A stretch of 12,022 bases of DNA from an uncultured Eubacteriales bacterium (GTDB taxonomy: Bacteria; Bacillota; Clostridia; Monoglobales; Monoglobaceae), in contig UQOT01000060.1 in the NCBI GenBank assembly GCA_900542675.1, positions 1-12,022 on the forward strand. The letters are read 5' to 3'. Position 1 is the first letter of the stretch. Every line of letters begins with the position of its first letter. A program made the translations under genes and the position numbers. The notes beneath the pieces are model-generated. The model saw only the letters and a program-made list of their open reading frames with translations, searched no databases and had not been told where the DNA came from. Shown here in pieces: positions 7,021-12,022 of this stretch.

Positions 7021-7034
7021 TTTACTATGATATA

Positions 7035-7062
7035 AGTATAACATAAAAAAATAATTTGTCAA
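7035..7062 (-). promoter_or_regulatory. Sigma-A promoter of metY-cysK
   Basis: Minus strand: TTGACA (7062-7057), a 16-base spacer and TATACT (7040-7035). This leaves a leader of about 50 bases before the metY ATG, too short for a T-box or SAM riboswitch. Confidence 0.85.
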
Positions 7063-7118
7063 GAGTTTTTAGAAAATTTTTTCATAGATACGGCGCCTTT
7101 ATAAATATGATACAGGTA

Positions 7119-7466
7119 TTAGAGGCTCTTTTTAGTTTTGGGCATAGTAAGCTCATAGCTTTCCGTAATCATATCATATATATTCTCTTCCGGCACTGTC
7201 CCGTCAAGAATAACAGAGTTCCAGTGCGTTTTATTAAGATGATATGCCGGAATTACCGAATTAAATGAGCTGCGCCAAAAATCATTCCATTCCGGTTTTC
7301 CCTTTAAGTTAATCCAAATGTGTCCCTCGCGCTCAAATATCCACGCAAACACCTTTTTGTTTTCCTTATGACGTATCACCGTCCAATTGGTGTCATCAAA
7401 AGGATAATCCTCATATGTATTATTTAGTGTTAGACAAAGGTCTATTGCAGCCTGTCTGATTTTCAT
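7119..7466 (-). CDS. MmcQ/YjbR family protein
   Basis: A 115-residue protein of the MmcQ/YjbR family (CyaY-like alpha/beta fold, often annotated as DNA-binding). Motifs are TYEDYPFDD (17-25), VFAWIF (39-44), WINLKGKP (51-58) and YHLNKTHWNSVILDG (75-89), which are the usual conserved blocks. The family's true function is not established. Two starts are possible: a GTG at 7499 whose GTGA overlaps the stop of the upstream hydrolase gene (coupled), or the ATG at 7466 with GGGAG (7483-7479) 12 bases away. The family N-terminus fits the ATG better. It is the last gene of a three-gene minus-strand operon, and I see no clear terminator after it. Confidence 0.85.
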   Translation of the reverse strand: MKIRQAAIDLCLTLNNTYEDYPFDDTNWTVIRHKENKKVFAWIFEREGHIWINLKGKPEWNDFWRSSFNSVIPAYHLNKTHWNSVILDGTVPEENIYDMITESYELTMPKTKKSL

Positions 7467-7495
7467 AAAAGTTAACGTCTCCCTTCCGCTTATGC

Positions 7496-8554
7496 TCACT
7501 TAAGCATCGAAAAATCATAGTAAAAACTATAATCCTCGCGGCGGCAGTACCGTGCAGTAAGCGCTTTAGTATCAAATACGACGCTCCACTCGGTTGTTTC
7601 CCCGTCATCGGGATAGTTATGCTTAGCTACCGAGCTCATTGTTTCTATAAGCGTGTCGTTATTCATAATTCCGCCGCATTCTTTCAACATACCATTAAGT
7701 TCATCATAGCGCTTATGTGACTGCTCGCTGCCTATACCGTACTTTTCACCTTCGGCAAGATAGAAGTTGGTGACCGCGTCTGTTTCGGTAATGTACATCT
7801 CATTATCAATATACTCTATAACAACCGCTCTGCCGTCTGCGTCTGCGATTGAAAGATGATGCTGCATACCTGCAGACGAGTGCATATCATATTGATTTAA
7901 CAAGTCTATTGCCTCATCAACGCTCGCCGCCTTGTCAAGGATAAGACGTATCGCGGCAGTTGTAGTCAAATCCGGCTTTTCTGTGTTCTGATTGGTAAGC
8001 GTACCGTCATCAATAACGAGGTCGGCTATGCACAATCCCTTTTCGTTCATTCCGTCAAGCGGTACATAGAGCGCAGCAAGCGACATAAATTTATTTGCCA
8101 TACCCTCGGGCAGCCAACCGTCGCCAAACCCGAGAAAGTCAAGATTACTCGTCGATATTGAAGCGTAACCGTTTTTCGGCTTTGTACTGATAACCATAGC
8201 GGTGCAGTTCTGCCAGTCAAAGTTTCGTCCGAACAGCACAGCGCCGTCAGGTGATTTAACCCGAATAGTGCTGCAGCCGTAATTTGATTTTTGCATTTCG
8301 GGTTTGTAAAACCCGTGCGACAAAAACTCCATTATGTAATTCGCAAGCTCCGTTTCATCGGCTGCCCCGCCGTGCTCTAAAAAGCCGTCTAATCCATAGT
8401 CGCCCTTATACTCCATAGAGTAAAAATTATCTGTTAATTTTTTTACCGAATTTGCCGCAGTAAGCTCCGTCCCAAACATTGACCATACTCCCGCAAGCCC
8501 TGCCGCAATCACAAGCACCAAAACAATTACAATAATTTTTATTACTTTTTTCAT
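7496..8554 (-). CDS. Membrane-anchored linear amide C-N hydrolase (choloylglycine hydrolase/acyltransferase-like Ntn family)
   Basis: A 352-residue protein with an N-terminal membrane anchor (hydrophobic 5-27, after MKK), then an Ntn-hydrolase domain. The putative nucleophile is Cys94 in NYGCSTIRV. Downstream residues line up in order with those of bile-salt hydrolase/penicillin V acylase: Arg110 and Asp113 (GRNFDW), Asn263 (VTNFY) and Arg282 (HKRYDEL), then the C-terminal TTEWSVVFD (320-328). Maturation would require cleavage before Cys94, releasing the anchor segment or leaving it paired. It should face outside the membrane and cleave a linear amide, but the substrate cannot be read from sequence. 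Start: ATG 8554 with AAGGGA (8566-8561) at 6 bases, preferred over in-frame ATG 8587 and TTG 8620, which lie before a good binding site. It is in an operon with the zinc-ribbon gene upstream and mmcQ/yjbR downstream. Confidence 0.85.
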   Translation of the reverse strand: MKKVIKIIVIVLVLVIAAGLAGVWSMFGTELTAANSVKKLTDNFYSMEYKGDYGLDGFLEHGGAADETELANYIMEFLSHGFYKPEMQKSNYGCSTIRVKSPDGAVLFGRNFDWQNCTAMVISTKPKNGYASISTSNLDFLGFGDGWLPEGMANKFMSLAALYVPLDGMNEKGLCIADLVIDDGTLTNQNTEKPDLTTTAAIRLILDKAASVDEAIDLLNQYDMHSSAGMQHHLSIADADGRAVVIEYIDNEMYITETDAVTNFYLAEGEKYGIGSEQSHKRYDELNGMLKECGGIMNNDTLIETMSSVAKHNYPDDGETTEWSVVFDTKALTARYCRREDYSFYYDFSMLK

Positions 8555-8598
8555 TTCATATCCCTTCTTTAAATTCAGTCTTTTCATAGCATTTCCCG

Positions 8599-8925
8599 CT
8601 ATATCAACTTGCGTTTGCAAAAACTCTTTTCACCGCATTTCGGACACTTTAAACGTCTGGTTGTAATCGTATGTATACCCCAAATATATGCGCAGATTGT
8701 CGGCATAAAGCGATGTCCGCATTTTCGGCATTCATAATCACCCGCCGAGTAATCCAGCGCAATTGCTGCAACCAATGACAGCAAAAAAGCTAAAGCTCCG
8801 GTGATAATCATTACGACGCTCAATGTATTCGGCAAATAAACATATGCCAAAATACTTTCAACCAATACTGCTACAGCGATTATTACACCCAATACAGCGC
8901 TTAAAATTTTAAGTTTATTTTTCAT
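8599..8925 (-). CDS. Small two-TM membrane protein with C-terminal zinc ribbon
   Basis: A 108-residue protein with two hydrophobic helices (about 7-30 and 35-57) and a C-terminal zinc ribbon. Its Cys pairs are CRKC (66-69) and CPKC (94-97), with an extra Cys103. The basic tail (CKRKLI) and ribbon should lie in the cytoplasm. Proteins of this pattern are common in Firmicutes next to varied genes; I know no function. ATG 8925 is preceded by GGGGAGGA with good spacing. It is first in the operon and separated from the hydrolase start by 44 bases. The ribbon might sense metal or redox state or bind a partner, but that is only inference. Confidence 0.8.
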   Translation of the reverse strand: MKNKLKILSAVLGVIIAVAVLVESILAYVYLPNTLSVVMIITGALAFLLSLVAAIALDYSAGDYECRKCGHRFMPTICAYIWGIHTITTRRLKCPKCGEKSFCKRKLI

Positions 8926-8949
8926 ATACTTATCCTCCCCTCGGCACTA

Positions 8950-8979
8950 ATTATACCATACTTCCCGCCTCAGCAACAA
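8950..8979 (-). promoter_or_regulatory. Extended -10 promoter of the zinc-ribbon/hydrolase/mmcQ operon
   Basis: Minus strand: TGGTATAAT (8958-8950) gives a consensus -10 with an upstream TG, and TTGTTG (8979-8974) lies 18 bases before the -10. The start codon is 24 bases downstream. Confidence 0.65.
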
Positions 8980-8985
8980 ATTTAT

Positions 8986-9215
8986 TTAATAGGCTATTTC
9001 AAATGCCGTATACTCACAATCAAAGTGATAACCGAGCTTTTCGGCAAGAGCGAGCGACTTCAAATTCTGTGCGTCCCAGCTCGAGCTCGGGTAAAGGTCT
9101 CTTTTGATACACTCCAAAATCAACCTTGCACCGCACACATACGCAAGTCAATAGTTTCGTTCCAACCGTCAAATAAATGAGCAGCCTTTTTTGTATTATT
9201 AAGCCTGCAAACCAT
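8986..9215 (-). pseudogene. Decayed GNAT acetyltransferase with internal deletion
   Basis: Two pieces of one acetyltransferase lie in different frames. The first piece starts at ATG 9215, has AGAGGA upstream, and reads NNTKKAAHLFDGWNETI, typical of the start of a GNAT-like family, then runs to a stop. The second piece, from about 9147 to TAA at 8986, reads ARLILECIKRD, then SSSWDAQNLKSLALAEKLGY and EYTAFE, typical of the same family's C-terminus. The middle, including most of the acetyl-CoA site, is missing and the join near 9145-9150 shifts the frame. An in-place repeat of CGAGCT adds two serines to the usual YPSWDA motif. The start overlaps the end of the intact GNAT gene by 17 bases, so the two were once an operon. 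A 67-residue frame running over the same bases has no resemblance to a protein family. Confidence 0.8.
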
Positions 9216-9747
9216 TTTTCCATTCCTCTAACGTAAGGCGCGTAATATGCTCAGTCCTGACGTCATCCGTCAGCTTGTTATACATATCCTTGTTTGTATG
9301 ATGATACTGAAATCCGCATTTCTCGGAAACGCGTTTTGACTTTATATTACCGTCAAAATATCCGCACCATAATATTCTAAGATGCAGCTCCTCAAATGCG
9401 TATCTTATTAATTTACGTACCGCTTCAGGTATAAGACCCTGCCCCCAAAACGGCTCACCTATCCAGTATCCGATTTCTCCCTCGTCTTCGGATATATCTA
9501 TATTACTGTTTTTACCAATCATCAGCCCAACGCTGCCTATCGGCGCAGTTTCGTCCTTTAATGCAACAGCGTATGTTTCAGGAGCAGACAAAACATTCTT
9601 TATAATTTCACGGCTGTTTTCCACGCTTGTGTGTATCGGCCATCCTGCAATCGGACCTACATTTGGATTTTTCGCGTATTTATATAACGCTTCCGCGTCA
9701 GCCTCCTCCCACGGACGCAAAATAAGTCTTTCCGTTTCAAAAACCAT
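9199..9747 (-). CDS. GNAT N-acetyltransferase, RimJ/RimL-like
   Basis: A 182-residue acetyltransferase using acetyl-CoA. The opening ETERLILRPW (4-13) is the standard start of the Acetyltransf_3 group. Motif A is GEIGYWIGEPFWGQGLIPEA (90-109), with GQGLI as the pyrophosphate-binding loop. NIKSKRVSEKCGFQ (134-147) is motif B. It may acetylate a protein N-terminus, an amino acid or a small molecule; the sequence does not decide. A GTG at 9756 is in frame, but ATG 9747 has GGAG (9759-9756) at 8 bases and gives the family-typical start. Its last 17 bases overlap the start of the decayed second acetyltransferase. Confidence 0.9.
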   Translation of the reverse strand: MVFETERLILRPWEEADAEALYKYAKNPNVGPIAGWPIHTSVENSREIIKNVLSAPETYAVALKDETAPIGSVGLMIGKNSNIDISEDEGEIGYWIGEPFWGQGLIPEAVRKLIRYAFEELHLRILWCGYFDGNIKSKRVSEKCGFQYHHTNKDMYNKLTDDVRTEHITRLTLEEWKNGLQA

Positions 9748-9864
9748 TTTAATCACTCCAATTCTTTGTATAATGTTCTGCCGCTGTAATCTCGTATTGC
9801 AAAGGAGAAAAATAAGCCAGTTTTATATGCACTAATATTACCATTATTCATATATTTTGTCAAT

Positions 9865-10007
9865 TTATATAACAAGATAAACGCCAAGTAAAATCACGAG
9901 AAACAAAACATTCACAGTTGTAAAATACAACAAATATCGGCTTCTCAGTGATTTATTTTCTCGTCCCACATATTTATATGTTTCTTTACAAGGTCTCTAC
10001 GTAACAT
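9865..10007 (-). pseudogene. Possible frameshifted small membrane protein
   Basis: The 353 bases between the GNAT gene and tRNA-Arg(CCT) hold no full gene. One minus frame starts at ATG 10007, two bases after GGAGG, and reads a charged 20-residue peptide (MLRRDLVKKHINMWDEKINH) to a stop at 9945. Another frame continues with RSRYLLYFTTV and NVLFLVILLGVYLVI to TAA at 9865, a clean membrane helix. A single-base shift near the A-run at about 9954-9959 would join them into a protein of about 50 residues. It could also be a 34-residue protein from GTG 9969, or chance. I know no homologue. Confidence 0.3.
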
Positions 10008-10050
10008 AACCTCCAAAATTCTATACAAATATTTTATCATTTTACAAAGA

Positions 10051-10073
10051 AAACCGCAGTAAAACTGCGGTTT
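10051..10073 (-). terminator. Terminator of tRNA-Arg(CCT)
   Basis: AAACCGCAG and CTGCGGTTT form a 9-bp stem around 5 bases. Read on the minus strand it is followed by TCTTTG, a modest T-rich tail, 27 bases beyond the tRNA 3' end. A second small perfect hairpin (TCAACAT-CA-ATGTTGA, 10081-10096) lies between tRNA and terminator. Confidence 0.8.
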
Positions 10074-10100
10074 CGGTTGTTCAACATCAATGTTGACTTA

Positions 10101-10175
10101 TGGCACCCCCGACCGGAATCGAACCGATGACTAACCCTTAGGAGGGGCTTGTAATATCCTCTTTACTACGGGGGC
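10101..10175 (-). tRNA. tRNA-Arg (anticodon CCT)
   Basis: A minus-strand 75-nt cloverleaf: acceptor GCCCCCG/CGGGGGT, U8-A9, D stem GTAA/TTAC, anticodon stem AGCCC/GGGTT with loop CTCCTAA, T stem ATCGG/CCGGT with loop TTCGATT, discriminator G and encoded CCA. Anticodon CCT reads AGG. Unlike the other tRNA-Arg in the window, its promoter is directly upstream. Confidence 0.95.
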
Positions 10176-10189
10176 ATTTGATCTTTCTT

Positions 10190-10218
10190 ATTATAACTTA
10201 GTAGGTTAAATGTGTCAA
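10190..10218 (-). promoter_or_regulatory. Consensus sigma-A promoter of tRNA-Arg(CCT)
   Basis: Minus strand: TTGACA (10218-10213), a 17-base spacer and TATAAT (10195-10190), a full consensus match, 14 bases before the tRNA 5' end. This is a strong stable-RNA promoter. Confidence 0.93.
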
Positions 10219-10284
10219 GAGTTAATTCATAAATGCTTACGGATACAACACATACAATTAAGCAATATATTTTAAAAATCACGG

Positions 10285-10313
10285 TTTACTTTCTTATGTT
10301 TAAGTGGTATAAT
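10285..10313 (+). promoter_or_regulatory. Promoter of the flavin reductase-rubredoxin gene
   Basis: TTTACT (10285-10290), a 17-base spacer and TATAAT (10308-10313) with a TG one base upstream (extended -10). It faces away from the tRNA promoter. AGGAGG (10339-10344) lies 7 bases before the ATG. Confidence 0.75.
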
Positions 10314-10351
10314 AATATTTAATATAAATTACTCATTCAGGAGGAATAAAT

Positions 10352-10945
10352 ATGGATAACACAGCACTGTTTAAAATCGGCTATGGACTGTATGTGCTCA
10401 CTGCGCGTGACGGCAATAAATTAAACGGCTGTATCGTAAACACATTTGCACAGATTACCTCTGCTGAGCCATGTATATGTATGCTCGCGGTGAACAAGTC
10501 AAACTATACCCATAATATAATTAAAATGACAGGCGAATTTAATATATCCTGCCTCACTACCGATACGCCGTTTGAGGTATTTGAACGCTTCGGTTTTAAA
10601 AGCGGCAGAGACACGGATAAATTTGACGGCTTTGACAAAATCAGTGTTTCAAACAACAACATTCCGTATCTTACAGAATACTCAAACGCATATATTTCAC
10701 TTAAAGTTAAAGAAACCGTTGACTGCGGCAGTCATACCATATTTATCGCAGAAGTCACAGATGCTAAAAACCTCTCAGACAGCGAAAGCCTGACTTACGC
10801 GTACTATCATAAAAACATAAAGCCCCGGCCTCAAAAACCAAAAAAATCAAATGGCTTCTGGCGCTGCAAAATCTGCGGATATATCTATGAAAGCGAAGAA
10901 CTTTCGCCCGACTTCGTGTGTCCGATATGCAAGCACAGCGCATAA
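10352..10945 (+). CDS. Flavin reductase-rubredoxin fusion (high-molecular-weight rubredoxin type)
   Basis: A 197-residue two-domain redox protein. Residues 1-155 are an FMN-binding split-barrel flavin reductase (flavoredoxin-like; YGLYVLTARDG at 11-21, the NISCL motif at 64-68). After a basic, Pro/Lys-rich linker (157-168) comes a rubredoxin iron site, with CKIC (172-175) and CPIC (190-193). In acetogens such proteins pass electrons from NAD(P)H to flavodiiron proteins for oxygen or NO removal; a similar role is likely. The rubredoxin ends four residues after the last Cys, shorter than usual. In frame after the TAA, the codons read DSERITD, then TAA, which resembles the normal family ending (DFEKI or DFERI), so a nonsense mutation probably cut the tail. 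All four iron ligands remain. Confidence 0.88.
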   Translation: MDNTALFKIGYGLYVLTARDGNKLNGCIVNTFAQITSAEPCICMLAVNKSNYTHNIIKMTGEFNISCLTTDTPFEVFERFGFKSGRDTDKFDGFDKISVSNNNIPYLTEYSNAYISLKVKETVDCGSHTIFIAEVTDAKNLSDSESLTYAYYHKNIKPRPQKPKKSNGFWRCKICGYIYESEELSPDFVCPICKHSA

Positions 10946-10996
10946 GATTCCGAAAGAATAACAGACTAATCATAGTATTCTAAAAATCTCAATTTA

Positions 10997-11737
10997 TTAT
11001 ATGTGATTTATCATACTCGCGAGGTAACCTGCGCCAAAACCGTTGTCTATGTTTACTACGCTAACACCGCTTGCGCACGAGTTTAGCATTGCAAGCAACG
11101 CGGACAGCCCGCCGAATGCCGCGCCGTAGCCTACGCTTGTCGGCACAGCAATAACAGGACAATCGGCAATCCCGCCGATAACGCTCGCGAGTGCTCCCTC
11201 CATTCCGGCAATGGCTATAATAACCTTTGCACTCATAATATCATTGCTATACGAAAACAATCTGTGAATTCCCGAAACACCGACGTCGTAGAGTCGAGTT
11301 ACCTTATTTCCTAAAACCTCGGCAGTCAAAGCCGCCTCTTCTGCAACGGGAATATCGCTTGTGCCGCCTGTTGCAACAACAATCGTTCCGTCCGCGTCGG
11401 GCTTCGGTATTTCACCCGCAATGCCTATTCTTCCTGTTTCATAGTATTTTACAACAACAGTCAGATTTTGCGCTTTTTCTTTAGAAAGACGCGTGATCAG
11501 TACAGTTTTCTGACCGTTTTCAATTAGTTTTTCAGCTATCTTTGATATCTGCTCCGCCGTTTTGCCCTCGCCGTATATCACTTCGGGAACGCCTTGCCTT
11601 ACACCTCTTTGAAAATCAGGCTTGGCAAATCCCATATCCTCAAAAGGTTCATTCTTTAGCTTAAGTTCAGCCTCATCAGGCGTAATCTTTCCTCCGGCAA
11701 CCGCACGAAGCAGTTTTTTAAGTTCAGTTTTTTCCAT
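10997..11737 (-). CDS. larB: LarB, nickel-pincer cofactor synthase (carboxylase/hydrolase)
   Basis: A 246-residue cytoplasmic enzyme that carboxylates and hydrolyses nicotinic acid adenine dinucleotide to pyridinium-3,5-biscarboxylic acid mononucleotide, the first step to the nickel-pincer nucleotide of lactate racemase and related enzymes. The PurE-like core is seen in VVATGGTSDIPVAEEA (120-135), AIAGMEGALASV (175-186) and VPTSVGYGAAFGG (198-210). Cys221 in LNSCASG matches in position the nucleophilic Cys of the studied LarB. LarC and LarE, needed for the later steps, are not in the window. ATG 11737 follows GAGGG (11748-11744) at 6 bases. It converges with the rubredoxin gene across 51 bases with no clear terminator. 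Confidence 0.94.
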   Translation of the reverse strand: MEKTELKKLLRAVAGGKITPDEAELKLKNEPFEDMGFAKPDFQRGVRQGVPEVIYGEGKTAEQISKIAEKLIENGQKTVLITRLSKEKAQNLTVVVKYYETGRIGIAGEIPKPDADGTIVVATGGTSDIPVAEEAALTAEVLGNKVTRLYDVGVSGIHRLFSYSNDIMSAKVIIAIAGMEGALASVIGGIADCPVIAVPTSVGYGAAFGGLSALLAMLNSCASGVSVVNIDNGFGAGYLASMINHI

Positions 11738-11796
11738 TACAAACCCTCATAATTTCCCATCCGCATTTATTTCTTTAGAACTAACTTTATAATATC

Positions 11797-11825
11797 ATTA
11801 TAATATTTCCCCAAAAATAAGTCAA
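11797..11825 (-). promoter_or_regulatory. Sigma-A promoter of larB
   Basis: Minus strand: TTGACT (11825-11820), a 17-base spacer and TATAAT (11802-11797). The larB ATG is about 60 bases downstream. The inverted-repeat element starts 18 bases upstream of the -35. Confidence 0.85.
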
Positions 11826-11842
11826 GTGCAGCACAACAAAAA

Positions 11843-11989
11843 GGACGCCTTCGCTGGCGCCCATTCACTAAGGTATGTTTTTCACTCGAGCGAAGGGGGT
11901 TGCTCTTAAGTGAATTACACTTTGTTTGAAATTGGCCGATTTCAAAACTATACGTTTGACTTAGCAAATGAGCGTTAGCGAAAGCGTCT
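11843..11989. repeat. 147-bp imperfect inverted-repeat element upstream of larB
   Basis: The 30-base ends (11843-11872 and 11960-11989) are inverted copies differing only by transitions. As RNA, 26 of 30 positions pair on the plus strand, counting G-U, and a similar number on the minus. Inside, TTCACTCGAGC (11881-11891) and GCTCTTAAGTGAA (11902-11914) form a smaller imperfect hairpin. The only long open frame (minus, 66 residues) resembles no protein family. It may be a MITE-like element or a structured RNA; no target-site duplication is obvious. The last 33 bases of the window show nothing I can assign. Confidence 0.55.
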
Positions 11990-12022
11990 GTGGTTGAACC
12001 CTGTGGGGGCGGAGGTAATCCG

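Noticed and set aside
6979..7030. T-box or SAM riboswitch before metY
   Set aside because: The transcript leader is only about 50 bases and has none of the conserved T-box or S-box stems.
9020..9223. A 67-residue minus-strand open frame after the GNAT gene
   Set aside because: The other two frames of the same bases carry clear acetyltransferase pieces, so this frame is a by-product of the decayed gene.
10946..10996. Terminator between the rubredoxin gene and larB
   Set aside because: No GC-rich stem followed by a T-run could be found on either strand in the 51 bases.
11767..11967. A 66-residue minus-strand open frame upstream of larB
   Set aside because: It runs through the larB promoter and the inverted-repeat element, shows no family motif, and its composition follows the repeat rather than a protein.

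Overview
The window looks like a chromosomal segment of a low-to-medium GC Clostridia-type Firmicute, probably an anaerobic gut or plant-fibre commensal. The reasons are strong AGGAGG-type ribosome binding sites, sigma-A promoters of the TTGACA-17-TATAAT kind, a BirA-type biotin operator, a flavin-reductase/rubredoxin protein typical of anaerobes, LarB, and an intracellular GH43 glycosidase. This is inference from gene content and signals; no ribosomal marker is present. I see no phage, plasmid, CRISPR or recognisable defence system.

Layout, left to right. Positions 1-231 hold an unassigned edge and a bidirectional terminator. A tRNA-Arg(CCG) on the minus strand (232-308) is followed upstream by a short repeat- and hairpin-rich stretch (309-460), which separates it from its likely promoter (466-494). 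Next is a minus-strand family-6 uracil/hypoxanthine-DNA glycosylase gene. Divergently, on the plus strand, lies an unusual ankyrin-repeat/GH43 glycosidase fusion overlapping a Rossmann/DUF2520 gene. Then comes bioY, with a BirA-like operator over its promoter.

A shared hairpin terminator separates bioY from a convergent minus-strand sulfur assimilation operon, metY-cysK, which makes homocysteine and cysteine from sulfide. Further minus-strand units follow: a three-gene operon (small membrane zinc-ribbon protein, membrane-anchored Ntn-type amide hydrolase, MmcQ/YjbR protein), and a RimJ/RimL-like GNAT gene with a decayed second acetyltransferase gene overlapping its end. A gene-poor stretch (9748-10100) holds a possible frameshifted mini-membrane gene and a terminator. 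After it come tRNA-Arg(CCT) with a near-consensus promoter and a divergent flavin reductase-rubredoxin gene whose C-terminus seems cut by a stop codon. The window ends with larB (nickel-pincer cofactor synthesis), whose promoter lies just downstream of a 147-bp imperfect inverted-repeat element at the right edge.

The clearest functional links are sulfur amino-acid synthesis (metY-cysK) and cofactor uptake or synthesis (bioY, larB). The most unusual points are the ankyrin-GH43 architecture, the element lodged between a tRNA and its promoter, and two cases of visible gene decay: the internally deleted acetyltransferase and the nonsense-truncated rubredoxin tail.
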